NCBI GenBank assembly: GCA_030849805.1
Contig: JASANZ010002240.1
Span: 1-64,000, forward strand
DNA: 64,000 nt
Direction: 5' to 3'
Origin: Sergeia podlipaevii
Lineage: Eukaryota; Euglenozoa; Kinetoplastea; Trypanosomatida; Trypanosomatidae
Positions 1 to 10,135 of this stretch are shown in pieces. Under the pieces are notes generated by a model. The model saw only the letters and a list, made by a program, of their open reading frames with translations. It made no database searches and had not been told where the DNA came from. The position numbers and the translations under genes are program-made. Numbering within the stretch: the first letter of the stretch is position 1; each line of letters starts with the position of its first letter.

Positions 1-439
1 GGTGGGTGGGGGGGGGGTCTCGTTGTTCGCTCTTCAGCATTTCAAGCACAACTCCCACCTTTGATAGCAATAAAGACAACATCATTGCTTCTAGCGGCTG
101 GTTAGACGTGTTTGTTCTCCTTCAATTAACTTTCCGTTTTTCCCCTCCTTTCTTCAATAATAGCATAGCTTCTTCTTCCTCCCCCACTATAATATTTTTC
201 GAAGTTAATTCCTCTTATACTTATCTTTCTCTTCCGTTGTCTTTGGCAGTTTCTACGGCTCCTCACCCCCCCCCTACCCCTCACTAACTGTATATTGCTG
301 TGTGCATCTCGCCCACTTTAGGCATTTCCAACTCCCCATGTACTTCAGCAAACGTAAATATATACCTTATATATATATATATTTATTTCTAATAGACCTA
401 TATAGATATGCTAATTTCTCCTGCTTCAACCCCAGTAAG
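1..439. other. Intergenic, AT/pyrimidine-rich spacer
   Basis: This is the downstream flank of the first minus-strand gene. It has a G-run near the left edge (about 8-17), pyrimidine-rich stretches on the plus strand and a TA repeat at about 368-381. I see no coding frame with gene-like composition. Confidence 0.6.
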
Positions 440-3253
440 TTATACAGCCAATGTCACTGGAGGTTCAATAGACAGATATTGAGTCTGAGGAGCAACGTCA
501 TCACTGGGATCTCGCCAGTCTTGCTGCGTGGTGGCCGATAGCAGAGGTGGCTGCGGTCTGTAGCTCGGTGCAATAGCCACCTCTAACGTCAAAGCCGGTG
601 GTGTTGCTACCGCCTCTGCTGCTGATGATGGCGTGGGTATGGGTAGCGCTGCTATCGAAGAAGATGGCGCCGCTAGCGCTAATTCCAGAGGGGTTGTAAC
701 GCCATTCGGCTTCGCCGGTGTGAGAGACACTGATAGAATCACATCATACGTTGGCGTCATCGTAACGTGACTTAAGCCACTACGCGACGTGGGCGTCACC
801 ACCGCGCTATTTGCCCTCGACACCACTTCCGTGCCATTCGTATTATTATTATTGCTACTGTGAACACCTTCAGTACAATCGCCCTCTCTACGTGGAAGTC
901 TGGGGCCTTGCGGCGGTGCACCGCAGCTGCAATCCATGTGTTCTCTTCCATTAGTGTTCCTCTCAGGGCACGCAAGATAATAAAAATCTGCTCCTGGCAC
1001 TGCGCCAGCCAAAGATAACCTCCTCCGCCTTTGTAAAACACGCTGTTCTGTATTCTGCGCGCGTGACGTCAGCCAGTCCTCGATGCGATTGATGCGCAAT
1101 GCTGCTCCTGCAGGCGAAGATGCATCCAGCTCCTGCTGCGCTTGTTGTGTGTCTGCTGATGCCTCCCCGTCTTTCGTGCTTCCTGGCACCTCCACGAGGT
1201 AGCCAGGAGTCACTGTCCTCGTTGCTGCTAGTGCCGTTGTGGTTGCCGTTGTTATTGACAGAGGCCTCGTCAGTGCTCCATCCATTGGGTCCACGTCCAT
1301 GCGGCATCCATTCATGAAGCGCAAGCGCAGTGGAATACAGCTCTGACCGTTAGCATCACCATCTGCGTCACCATCCGCAATTCTCAAACTGGGCACTCCA
1401 GAGGAGCCTACGGAGATCTGCTGCGGTGGCGGAGAAAGCGGTGAAGTGAATGACGTTCTGTCTGCATGCGGGTCTGAACGGGCAGTATCCACGTTGCTCA
1501 TATCATTTGTGAAAGTAGAAGGTGGTGCCTTGGTGAACATAGCGCGGGTGTAGTACTGCATTGTCTCCTGTTGACCCCACGTCGTTCCGCTTACAGTGGA
1601 GCCGCTAGCCACTTGTAGCCCACCTTCTCCGCGTATCAACCGGGGGGATCTAGGCGAAGAGCAGGAAGACTGAGTGCTAAAGGTGACGTCTTCCGTTGCC
1701 GAAGGAGCAAGCAGCCCATGAGAGTCGCTATGTGGAAGACGGCGCTGCAGCAACGGGGAGGAGGAGGCGGCAAAGTTGCCTTGCTGAATGTAAATAACTT
1801 CGTAGTAGGGCTCTGCGCTCGTCAGTTGAGCGGCCATACCCGCCGCCTGCGGCGCTAGACGCGATACCACATTCTCACTCTGTGACTCCGGTGACGCAGC
1901 AGCAGCAGAAGCAACGGTAGTGTGCACGGCGTTAGGTTGACGGAGCGTGGACAGTGCTTCACGCACGGCCTTGGCTGGTAGAGGATATGCGTCCAGCACC
2001 GCACCCGGCAGCGCGCGATGCTCCGCAGCGGCAAGGGTACGACTGGTCTCTACGCGCGTCACCAGCGCTTTGGTGTACTCAATGTCCTCCTCTGTCGTTG
2101 CCGGTTCGTCAGAAGGGGTGAGCGAATTGCCGTTCGAAGCCGTGCTCACCCGGTCACTTCGCTTTTCTTTAACTCTACCCGTGATTCTGCTATACGCACT
2201 TCCGTAGGCAGAGATAAAGTCATCCCAGGACAGCACGCCCGGCGCGGCAGCAGCGCTGTTGGAGCGTTCGTATATCGGTGCCCCAATGTCCATGTCGCAC
2301 GCGCCAGCTGTCATCATAGCGGCGCCACCAGATCCATGCAGACCTGGAAACGCACCAAGATTGCTGTTGCCGTTCGCATCTCGCGACTGGCTCATAGATG
2401 CAGCAATGAACTGCAGAGTTTCCCCGATGGATATGTCAGCGGCAATGGGGTCCGTGAGCAAAGATCGTTCTCGAGCGTCATCAAATGGGTTATAAATGTT
2501 GAAGGCGGTACCAATACCTTCCACGTTCAGTGAAGTGGTGATGGTGGTGGTGGTGGCTGGCGATGGAGTTGCCATCAAGGGACTTGAGCGCACTGGTTTT
2601 ACTTTTCCGCATGACTTCCATCCCCTTCCTGCGGCACTACAAACGGGAGGTGAGATGGCGAGGTGATTCGCTACGGAAGAGGGCGGATGTGAGGAACTGC
2701 CAGATCGTCCGTTCTGTTTTGCTAGTTGCGACGTAGGATTAGAAAACGAGGACCTCTGGGCGGCGGTGGTGCTAGGACGCTTTTGTGACTGCTTGGATCG
2801 CAGAAGAAGGCTCGGCGTCGACTTGGCTCGAGTGATCTCACGGCTGCCAATTAGGGGCTGAGGTGGTGCCAGCGATGCAGAAGGTGTCTTTGCCTTGTTC
2901 TTTGACTTTGCTTTCGTTCCGTTCCCACCGCCGCCGCCGCCGCGGCCTGCTGCTGTCACCGCGTCGTCCACATGAGGAGCTTTGGGGGATGGAGAGCGGA
3001 GGCGCCGCTCCTTTCCCCCTCCATCACTTTTCTTTGTATCTTTGTCGTTGACATTGCTGTTAGCGGAAGCAACACTATCGTCGGTAGGGTTGCGTATACA
3101 TACGCCAGCCTTCAGCGCTTCTTCTACGATTGCCAAGATAGAGGTACCAAGTGAACGGATGCGAACGCGCAACACGTCTTCCTCATCGCGTAGATCATGT
3201 GAAGCAGCCTGCGCGAACACCAGTGATGCGACTTTAAGACCCTTGCTGCTCAT
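440..3253 (-). CDS. Hypothetical low-complexity protein
   Basis: A 937-residue protein that I do not recognise. I place the start at 3253 (MSSKGLKV). The frame stays open up to 3379, but that stretch encodes a hydrophobic run from AT-rich 5' UTR. The first ~60 residues look ordered (a helical block around LRVRIRSLGTSILAIVEEAL). The rest is dominated by Ser/Thr/Ala/Pro-rich disordered sequence with a Gly run near residue 105 and a basic K/N-rich patch. There is no signal peptide or membrane span after the chosen start. The short N-terminal folded block plus a long disordered tail suggests a scaffold or cytoskeleton-associated protein, but that is only inference. Confidence 0.75.
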   Translation of the reverse strand: MSSKGLKVASLVFAQAASHDLRDEEDVLRVRIRSLGTSILAIVEEALKAGVCIRNPTDDSVASANSNVNDKDTKKSDGGGKERRLRSPSPKAPHVDDAVTAAGRGGGGGGNGTKAKSKNKAKTPSASLAPPQPLIGSREITRAKSTPSLLLRSKQSQKRPSTTAAQRSSFSNPTSQLAKQNGRSGSSSHPPSSVANHLAISPPVCSAAGRGWKSCGKVKPVRSSPLMATPSPATTTTITTSLNVEGIGTAFNIYNPFDDARERSLLTDPIAADISIGETLQFIAASMSQSRDANGNSNLGAFPGLHGSGGAAMMTAGACDMDIGAPIYERSNSAAAAPGVLSWDDFISAYGSAYSRITGRVKEKRSDRVSTASNGNSLTPSDEPATTEEDIEYTKALVTRVETSRTLAAAEHRALPGAVLDAYPLPAKAVREALSTLRQPNAVHTTVASAAAASPESQSENVVSRLAPQAAGMAAQLTSAEPYYEVIYIQQGNFAASSSPLLQRRLPHSDSHGLLAPSATEDVTFSTQSSCSSPRSPRLIRGEGGLQVASGSTVSGTTWGQQETMQYYTRAMFTKAPPSTFTNDMSNVDTARSDPHADRTSFTSPLSPPPQQISVGSSGVPSLRIADGDADGDANGQSCIPLRLRFMNGCRMDVDPMDGALTRPLSITTATTTALAATRTVTPGYLVEVPGSTKDGEASADTQQAQQELDASSPAGAALRINRIEDWLTSRAQNTEQRVLQRRRRLSLAGAVPGADFYYLACPERNTNGREHMDCSCGAPPQGPRLPRREGDCTEGVHSSNNNNTNGTEVVSRANSAVVTPTSRSGLSHVTMTPTYDVILSVSLTPAKPNGVTTPLELALAAPSSSIAALPIPTPSSAAEAVATPPALTLEVAIAPSYRPQPPLLSATTQQDWRDPSDDVAPQTQYLSIEPPVTLAV

Positions 3254-4259
3254 CGAAACTAGAAATAAATAAACAATAATGGACAATAACAAAGAGAAAC
3301 GAAACACAAAGTCACACGCAATGGTTTCCCCAGGAATAAATGAAATAAATAATATCGTAGTACAACAGCAACTAAACAAGACAAAATAAAGGGGAGAAGT
3401 GAAACCTTGTGATAAAAAAAAGAAGCAAACAATAGTAACAAAAGATAATCCTCAATGCCCTCCCAAAAAAAAAATTGTATGAAAATAATAAATATTGACG
3501 TAGCGAGCCCCAGATTAAGCTCGCAAAGTCAGATGTTTAGATATATATCCTCGGAGAGAGAGAAAAAAAAAAGAGAAGAGATATTGACGCGCTTTGCTAT
3601 TCTGAGTACCTATCTCTCTGTTTGTGTGTGTGTGTGTACGCTTAGCAGAGATAAAAGAGAGAAACTAAAAGTGGATTACTGTAGAGAGCGGTGCCTAGTA
3701 CTGCTAGCGGTGAATAAGGGGAACTGACTACCAGCCAGATAAAAATGCAAATATGCAATATGCTCAGAGCCTAGCAGTAGAGGAGGGGGGGGGGGNCAAT
3801 TTCTCTCGTTTTCTTTCTCTCTATATATATATATGTTCGTTTTCAGCTATGAGAGGGAGAGCTCCTAAACTGTTTGCATCAACAAAAAAAAAAAAAAAAA
3901 AAAAAAGAAGATGTATATTTATATGCATGCATAGTAGATATATATATATATAAAGAAAAGAGTGTCACAAAGGCATCCCTATCTGTGCAACAACAATCAA
4001 AGCGGAAAGTGCGTAGTAAGAGCACACAAAAAAAATATATCAAAAAAATATCAAAAAAAAAAAAAAGACGGTCGTTCACAAAAGCGTTTTTGCTGCAAAT
4101 AAAAGAAAAAAAATCAAAAGCGATCGTAATATAGTAAGCAATATTGGGTAACTTCACACACACACACAACTATATATATATGCGCGTAACACAAAGAAGG
4201 AAAAAAATTGAAATAAATTAGGTACGCCAGCCATGACACCAGCAATCTCAACTAACCCT
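3254..4259. other. Intergenic, homopolymer-rich
   Basis: About 1 kb of AT-rich spacer. It holds a G-run broken by the only ambiguous base in the window (n at 3796), an A-run at 3885-3906, a GT repeat at about 3622-3637, TA repeats near 3823-3833 and 3938-3952 and a CA repeat at about 4155-4168. On the minus strand the A-runs are pyrimidine tracts that could serve trans-splicing of the 440-3253 gene. No gene seen. Confidence 0.6.
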
Positions 4260-6485
4260 TTACACACGTAGCTGCTTCCTGATATGATCCACTGCCGCTT
4301 TATTTTGGTGATGCTTCGCCTCCAAGTCGAGCAAGCGCTGCTCACGCTTGAGTGCCTCCGCATCTTGAGGAAGCAAACGACTGCCTCGTCTTTTCTTCTT
4401 TCCTTTCTTGCCAGCCGCGCCGTCACCTGTTCGCTCGTCATGACCAATTTCGTCGTCCCCACTGCGGCACTCATCGCTGCACGACTCGCCACGAGATGCT
4501 GAAGTGGCTGAACACTTCACCGGGGCAGGAACCTTGAGACGGGCGTACTCGAGCGCGCGTTGCCGTCTTTCACGTGCCAGGCGAACTTCCTTCGGTGTGG
4601 GCGGGTCAAACGTGCGCTTCTGCACTTGCTGCTGCTCCAGAGTGGTGCCTTGCTCATCAGTCGGTCCGCCCTCTCCCTCCCCTTCCACTGCTTTCATTGA
4701 TTCAGCCTTTTGCCGTTGCTGCTGCTGAAGCGCCTCTATCGTCGCTTTCTCCGCTTGTTTGCCGTACGCCAACTCGCGTGCCTTCTTTTCTCTCGCGCGC
4801 CTCTGCTCGTCCGTGTCTGCAGGTCCAAGTCCACCGGCTCGCTGATTAGAGACCTTTTCAATCATCGTGTTGTAGTCCTCGAGTGTGTAAGGGGTGTAGG
4901 CTGCTTTAGCGCCATCACCTTCCTCGCCATCTCCTCCCGGGTTTATTCTTCGCCTATTTCTTCTAGCCTCTTGCTGGGCAGCCGCTGCAGCGGCGGCGGC
5001 TTCTCTTTCTTTCGCCCGAGAGGCTCGAACACGTGCTGCTGCTGCTGCTGCTGCTGCCGTGTTTGGGTCTGAAGGGTCTCCCATAGCAACTCCTGCAGTA
5101 CAGTCATGTCTAGAGGAGCCCAAGCCAGCGTAAGACGGAGAAGGACCTCTGCCTTGGTGAGAAGTCTTGGCAGACTCCACGTCACCCCTGAAGCTTCGAG
5201 CGGCTGCATCAGAAGGAGCAGGCAGCACACCAGTAGGCACAAACAATGGCCGTGTTGTGGGAGCAGGCGCGAAAGGGTCCACCTCTACCAATTCAATTTC
5301 TACGTCATTGTCATACGAGTCATCTACGTCGCCACCACCGCCGCCCTCTTCTTCGGAAGCGATGCTGTACTGAATATGTTGATACACGGTGGGCTGGTAC
5401 TGCTGCTGTGGCGGTGTTGAAGGCACCAATGGAAATGGAATAGACGGCGTAGAGGAGCCGCTGCGCTGCTGCACCACAGGAGACAGCGGCTCAAGTCTCT
5501 GACCACTGTTTGGTCTGCGCGGGTACACCGGTGTTGGGGTTTGTCGCGGGTGCGAAGCTCGCTGCGTTGTCGCGCTTCCGGGTGGGTAACTTGTGAAGGA
5601 CCGCTGTCTCGTCACTCCGTTTGGAGTAGCGGCTTTGGTGATGGGGATGCCACTGCGTGCGTTCAAGGAGGCAATGGATATTTTCGTAGGTCTTTGTCTC
5701 TGCTGTGGTGGTTGCAACTGCAGCTGCGGTACCCTCCCCGGTGTTTCAAGCTGCGTACCTTCGACCAGACCTGAGCCGCCCTCGCCGCTGTCAAAGCGCA
5801 TCTGGCGCGTCTCTATTCCTTGCTCTTTGCGTTCTGCCTTGTCAATCCTTATGATAGGACTCCTATTGTCTAACGCGGTAGACTTCCGAAAGTGGTGACC
5901 GCCACCGCTGCCGTTGATGTTGCGGGTCTGTTTGACTGAGCTCGGGATTCCTCTGTGTGGCGGCACTTGCTTGCCTGCGCCACAATATGACGGATTTGCC
6001 TCACTAGAGCTGTGAGGACTCATGTCTCTCTCAAAAGAGTCTGTTTCTGTGCTGTGAGCGTTGTTCCCGCTGCTACTTGTAGTAGCACTACGCACTGGCT
6101 GCTGTTGTTTCAGTTGATCTTGCAGTTTCTTCCTTTTCTTTTCACGGGCCAGCTCTTCAGGTGAAAGAATACCCCGTTGCTTCACAGAATTGGGTCCACC
6201 ACCAGAAGCTTTGTTGCTAACAATATGATTACTATTATTGCTGTTGCCTGTCTCTCGGCCAAACAGTGGCGGCGCATTTGACGTGCTTTTTTTCTCCCGC
6301 TGCTGCTGTGGAGGAGGTGGAACAGCAACTAGATTTGCGTTAGTGCCGTCTTTGCCAACAAACGTGCTACGGTTCTGGAAGCGAAGCATGAAGGCCGAAG
6401 GCGCTGGTTCTGGCGCCTTGGACCCGTTAGGCCCATCCTCCGGTGGAGCCCAGACGGCGCTGTCGTAGCGTGGTTTGCCACTCAT
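4260..6485 (-). CDS. Low-complexity protein with PYTLEDY/GGLGP block and coiled coils
   Basis: A 741-residue protein opening with ATG at 6485 (MSGKPRYDSAVWAPPEDG). The first ~500 residues are mostly disordered (Pro/Gln/Ser-rich, Asn tracts), with alanine runs near residues 480-510. A more conserved-looking block follows, with PYTLEDYNTMIEKV and then GGLGP. After it come charged helices (RAREKKARELAYGKQ and another heptad-like stretch) and a basic KKGKKKRRGSR patch, ending in a helical tail. The arrangement PYTxxDY...GGLGP followed by a basic helix reminds me of cilium/microtubule-associated proteins such as JHY. That is a memory-based lead, not an assignment. Confidence 0.75.
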   Translation of the reverse strand: MSGKPRYDSAVWAPPEDGPNGSKAPEPAPSAFMLRFQNRSTFVGKDGTNANLVAVPPPPQQQREKKSTSNAPPLFGRETGNSNNSNHIVSNKASGGGPNSVKQRGILSPEELAREKKRKKLQDQLKQQQPVRSATTSSSGNNAHSTETDSFERDMSPHSSSEANPSYCGAGKQVPPHRGIPSSVKQTRNINGSGGGHHFRKSTALDNRSPIIRIDKAERKEQGIETRQMRFDSGEGGSGLVEGTQLETPGRVPQLQLQPPQQRQRPTKISIASLNARSGIPITKAATPNGVTRQRSFTSYPPGSATTQRASHPRQTPTPVYPRRPNSGQRLEPLSPVVQQRSGSSTPSIPFPLVPSTPPQQQYQPTVYQHIQYSIASEEEGGGGGDVDDSYDNDVEIELVEVDPFAPAPTTRPLFVPTGVLPAPSDAAARSFRGDVESAKTSHQGRGPSPSYAGLGSSRHDCTAGVAMGDPSDPNTAAAAAAAARVRASRAKEREAAAAAAAAQQEARRNRRRINPGGDGEEGDGAKAAYTPYTLEDYNTMIEKVSNQRAGGLGPADTDEQRRAREKKARELAYGKQAEKATIEALQQQQRQKAESMKAVEGEGEGGPTDEQGTTLEQQQVQKRTFDPPTPKEVRLARERRQRALEYARLKVPAPVKCSATSASRGESCSDECRSGDDEIGHDERTGDGAAGKKGKKKRRGSRLLPQDAEALKREQRLLDLEAKHHQNKAAVDHIRKQLRV

Positions 6486-7187
6486 GCTGATGACTTCACG
6501 ATTGTCTATAAATAAATAAATAAATATGTATGTATGTATATGAATTCAGCAAATAAAAGAAACTTATAAAGATGCAGATGAAAAGACAAAAAAAATACCT
6601 GAAAAATAGAGTGCAATAAACAAAAGTAATATTATGTATATCTCTTCTTCTCAGAGAGCTATTCTATATATATATATTTTTTTAAAGAGAGGGAGAGGAG
6701 AAGAAAAAACAAATGTATGAATACCACCACTGTCACCACAGGTGCAGCAGATAAATATATGTATATGTATATGTACTTCTGACTAGATACGATAACAATT
6801 ATAACAGCAAAATAATAATAATAATGCATAACAAAAAAAAAGATGAGACAGTGGAATAAGAAGTATCGAGGTAGTGTGTTTTCGCTTCATGATGTTGTTG
6901 TTGTTTATCATAACGAGAATCAGCCACGCAAAGGTAGTACATCAGTCAGAATAGGCACCCCAAGGCTTATGATACTAGTCTTTTCTTTAGTAAGATAAAA
7001 TCCTAACAACAAATCATACTAAAAAAAAAATAACAACAACAACAGAAAAGCAACGGTACGTTCAACCTTCATATTCGTCCAGCAAATATTCATTCTCCAG
7101 TGCTTATCTCTATCTCACGGCGCACACACACACACACACACGCACACACGCACACACACACACTGACATATTTGTTTACCATGTCAA
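6486..7187. other. Intergenic with long CA repeat
   Basis: AT-rich spacer with a TA tract near 6665-6677, several AAT and AAC triplet repeats and an interrupted CA repeat at about 7122-7163. No coding frame of gene-like composition. Confidence 0.6.
7122..7163. repeat. (CA)n microsatellite
   Basis: Interrupted CA dinucleotide repeat just downstream of the stop of the 7188-7532 gene on the minus strand, so it would lie in that gene's 3' UTR. Confidence 0.9.
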
Positions 7188-7532
7188 TCAGTAACTGCCC
7201 TGGACAAGACACATCTTCATGGCGGCGTCGAGCCTCGCGACACTGCGTGTCTGCTCCACATTCTGCAACTCCAGCCTGCGCACCTGTGCGTCCCTCGCAC
7301 GTATGTCAGCGCCCCAGCTGTCCTCCCCGCGAGCAAGCATCGAGCGACATTCTTGAAGCGCTTTGACAGAGGTCTGGTGGCACTGTTGCTGAGACAGCTG
7401 CAAGCGACAGCGGATGGAAGTGCTATAGTACCAGTACATCAGAACACAGAGAGTGCCGGTGCACACCGTGACGGCGCCCGTCGGGTTGCCCTTCATGAAC
7501 GCTGCAGCGTTTTTGAAAAATGGAGAGTCCAT
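7188..7532 (-). CDS. Small membrane-anchored coiled-coil protein
   Basis: A 114-residue protein, ATG at 7532. One hydrophobic segment covers about residues 20-36 (AVTVCTGTLCVLMYWYY). A Gln/Arg-rich helical region follows, with a heptad-like stretch near residues 75-105 (RDAQVRRLELQNVEQ). The short N-terminus, single span and helical tail suggest a tail exposed on one side of an organelle or ER membrane; which membrane cannot be told. Codon use is GC-richer than the flanking spacer, which supports a real gene. The start codon sits four bases from a (TA)n tract. Family not recognised. Confidence 0.7.
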   Translation of the reverse strand: MDSPFFKNAAAFMKGNPTGAVTVCTGTLCVLMYWYYSTSIRCRLQLSQQQCHQTSVKALQECRSMLARGEDSWGADIRARDAQVRRLELQNVEQTRSVARLDAAMKMCLVQGSY

Positions 7533-8175
7533 CCCTTATATATATATATATATATATATTTCAATAATAATAATAGTTATAGGAAAACTAAAAATAATCA
7601 AAAAAAAGAAAAACTAAATAGTTATGCTTTTCTTCCTTCTTTTTTTATAATATTGTGTGTGTGTATGTGCTAAAAAGAACAATCCTCAATGAATGTTATC
7701 GGCGTGTTACAATAGGCCATTTTAAAAATAAATAAATAATAATAATAATAAGGTGGAGGACAGCACAACAAGAAAAGTAGTAACATAAATTGACGAAAGA
7801 GGTACATGCTAATAAAACAGTACCAGAAGTGCCTTTGTATTTCTTTTCTTATATATATATATAAAGGAGTTGTCAAGTCATTGCAAAACAAAGCAAACGC
7901 CTTCACGCATCTCTCTTAATGAGATAAATTTATATGTATTCAATTTCTTGATTAACCAAACGCTATGACTACGCTAAACGCATACATAACTTATCACCAC
8001 CACCACCGCAGAAGAAAAAATAATAGTAGTAAAGAAGAAGAAAAAAAAAAATCATGTATTTTCACAAATGTCAAATAAAATGACCAAAAGTATTCAAAAG
8101 AAAAAGGAAAAAAACACATGTTCCTTCTCTTTCTACTATATGTATCTCTCCTGACACTACTTTTTTTTTTGTTTC
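7533..8175. other. Intergenic, AT-rich
   Basis: Contains the TA repeat at 7537-7559, AAT repeats near 7730-7752, another TA tract near 7849-7863 and A-runs near 8040-8051. Nothing gene-like. Confidence 0.6.
7537..7559. repeat. (TA)n microsatellite at a start codon
   Basis: A (TA)n run beginning four bases upstream of the ATG at 7532, hence in or next to the 5' UTR of the 114-residue protein gene. Confidence 0.9.
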
Positions 8176-8964
8176 TTAGAACAGTTTGATCTTGCGAGCC
8201 TTGCGCTGCTTGATGGGACCCTTCCGTTTGGTAGTGCCATCCACCTGCCCACCTGCCGCCGCCGAAGCCGCCACGTCCTCAACACCGTCCCACTCATCCT
8301 CAGCCTTGTCTAGCAGCTCAGGTGGGCCTTCCTCGTATTTGCGAAACAGATATTCAATAGAATACTTCCATCGCTCCTCGTCGTAGTGTTGCTTCTCCAA
8401 TAGCTTTCGGTACTCCTGCGCCGACTTTGGGATCTCGCTATGAATCCCATGATTCACCACTGGCAAGCCGAGCAGCGCGTACGCCTCTGGCGTCGCATAG
8501 ATTGCATATCGCTGTGGGAGAAGCTCATCTCTGGCAAAGGCACGCTGCACATATACGGTTTCATACTTGCGACCAAACCATATTCCCTTCTCCTCATCAA
8601 AAACATTGGCAAGGAAGATGACGGGGATACGAATACTAGGGATGCGCCGTGCCTCACCGACCTCTAGGAGCGGGCGGTTCTTGATGTGGTCCGGGTAGGG
8701 AGAGGGGGTAAAGCGGATATCGTATTCACCAGGACGGAACTCGCTCATAGGGTAGCGGGTTTCATTCTCCTTCATGCGCAGTTCATACGTGGAGAGTGCC
8801 ATGCGCTTCCAGTACGGCGTGCTAGCGAGACGGTCGCTATACCCTTGCGAGATACCAAAGTTCCCGCCCACCTCGCCGCCTGGTGGTGGGGGCATAGTGA
8901 CCTTCACGTCATGCCGCGGAGGTGGCACCCACGGCGCTACAAGACAAACCGCTGACTTGCGCAT
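8176..8964 (-). CDS. Mitochondrial ribosomal protein bL9m
   Basis: A 262-residue protein. Residues ~111-160 fit the N-terminal domain of bacterial ribosomal protein L9: a beta strand (IPVIFLANV), a glycine turn with a basic position (WFGRKYETVYV), then the family signature of an aromatic/Ala-Arg segment followed by LLPQRYAIYAT. In bacteria this domain binds 23S rRNA. The flanking ~110 N-terminal and ~100 C-terminal residues are of the kind seen in kinetoplastid mitoribosomal proteins, and the tail is very basic (KRKGPIKQRKARKIKLF). The N-terminus could be a mitochondrial targeting sequence. The start is uncertain: a T15 tract (8968-8982) directly precedes the ATG at 8964 with no AG between them, so trans-splicing after this tract would leave Met24 (8895) as the first start. 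Confidence 0.65.
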   Translation of the reverse strand: MRKSAVCLVAPWVPPPRHDVKVTMPPPPGGEVGGNFGISQGYSDRLASTPYWKRMALSTYELRMKENETRYPMSEFRPGEYDIRFTPSPYPDHIKNRPLLEVGEARRIPSIRIPVIFLANVFDEEKGIWFGRKYETVYVQRAFARDELLPQRYAIYATPEAYALLGLPVVNHGIHSEIPKSAQEYRKLLEKQHYDEERWKYSIEYLFRKYEEGPPELLDKAEDEWDGVEDVAASAAAGGQVDGTTKRKGPIKQRKARKIKLF

Positions 8965-9861
8965 TTCAAAAAAAAAAAAAAATGAAAGTGCAGCAAAATC
9001 TTATTTTTTTTGAAAAAAATATATGTGAATACTACGAGAGCAGCAGCAAAAAGTGTAGCGCTCGCCTCACGAATAAAAAAAAAAGAAAGGAAAACCAAGA
9101 AAGCGTGAGTCACACTGTTGGGCTAGATTTGGATTCTACCCTTGATATACTACTAAGAGCAGATAGAAAAAACGAACGCGGTGCCTCACTCCGATCGTTG
9201 TCCTCTTACTATGCGTTTCCAGGTGACTTGGATAATCCACCAGCAATATATGGCGTGAAGGTATCAGAGCATAGAAAAAGAAGGAATGAGAAGAGAAGCG
9301 GATTAAAAGAGAAAGTAAAACCATAAAGACATTTTTTAAAATGGTTCACAGCGCACCACTAAGAAACCATTTGAAGAGATGAACATTTACATAGCGACTA
9401 TTTTGGTGTGTAAATATATATATATTGTTAATAAATGTAGAAAGCAACAGCGATACAATTGTCATTAGTGCGTTATAGTTTGTTTATTTCTTGCTTTTAC
9501 TTCAAAACTACGTTCTATAAAAAATAGGAATCATGTTAATGCATTCTTTTATGCTAATATAGATATAATAGTGATATTCGTGTGTGACGAGAAGGGAGAA
9601 AGAGAGAGAAAGAGAGAGCGTGGGGAATAAATCGATTGCATATGAAAGCCCAGCTACTCCAATAGTTAGGAATGCACACACATACCCTCTCTCTCTCTAG
9701 CCACCGCTTATATATAGATATATTATATAAATACATTCTGAGTATCTCTCTATCTCTCTCTCTCTGTGTGTGTGTGTGTGTGTGTGTGTGCGAAAACAAC
9801 TAACACTAGAGGAAGGCAAAGACGAAACAAAAATCTTAAGCGTGCCTGTATATATACACAC

Positions 9862-9902
<41 letters not shown>

Positions 9903-10135
9903 CAAGTTACCTGCCTAGCCCTCTATTCCATAATCTGAAAAAGAAATGAGAAAAAGGTAAAATAATAATAATTATAAAAATAATAATTCTAAAACGTGCC
10001 TTCTATCGCGTATATGTGAGAGCAAACAAAAAATGACCAGGACTATATATAAAAAAAAGAGGAGGCTCTGTGCCTCTCACCCACCATCTCTCTCTCTTTT
10101 TCTTTTTCTCTCCTCTCCGTCATTAAAAAATTATA
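8965..10135. other. Intergenic, microsatellite-rich
   Basis: About 1.2 kb. It includes the A15 run at 8968-8982, GA-rich and CT-rich stretches near 9590-9620 and 9685-9700, a GT repeat at 9765-9790, a TA repeat at about 9866-9899 and AAT repeats near 9962. A slightly less AT-rich patch near 9100-9260 has no convincing frame. Confidence 0.6.
9866..9899. repeat. (TA)n microsatellite
   Basis: Uninterrupted TA dinucleotide repeat downstream of the ADCK-family gene. Confidence 0.9.
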
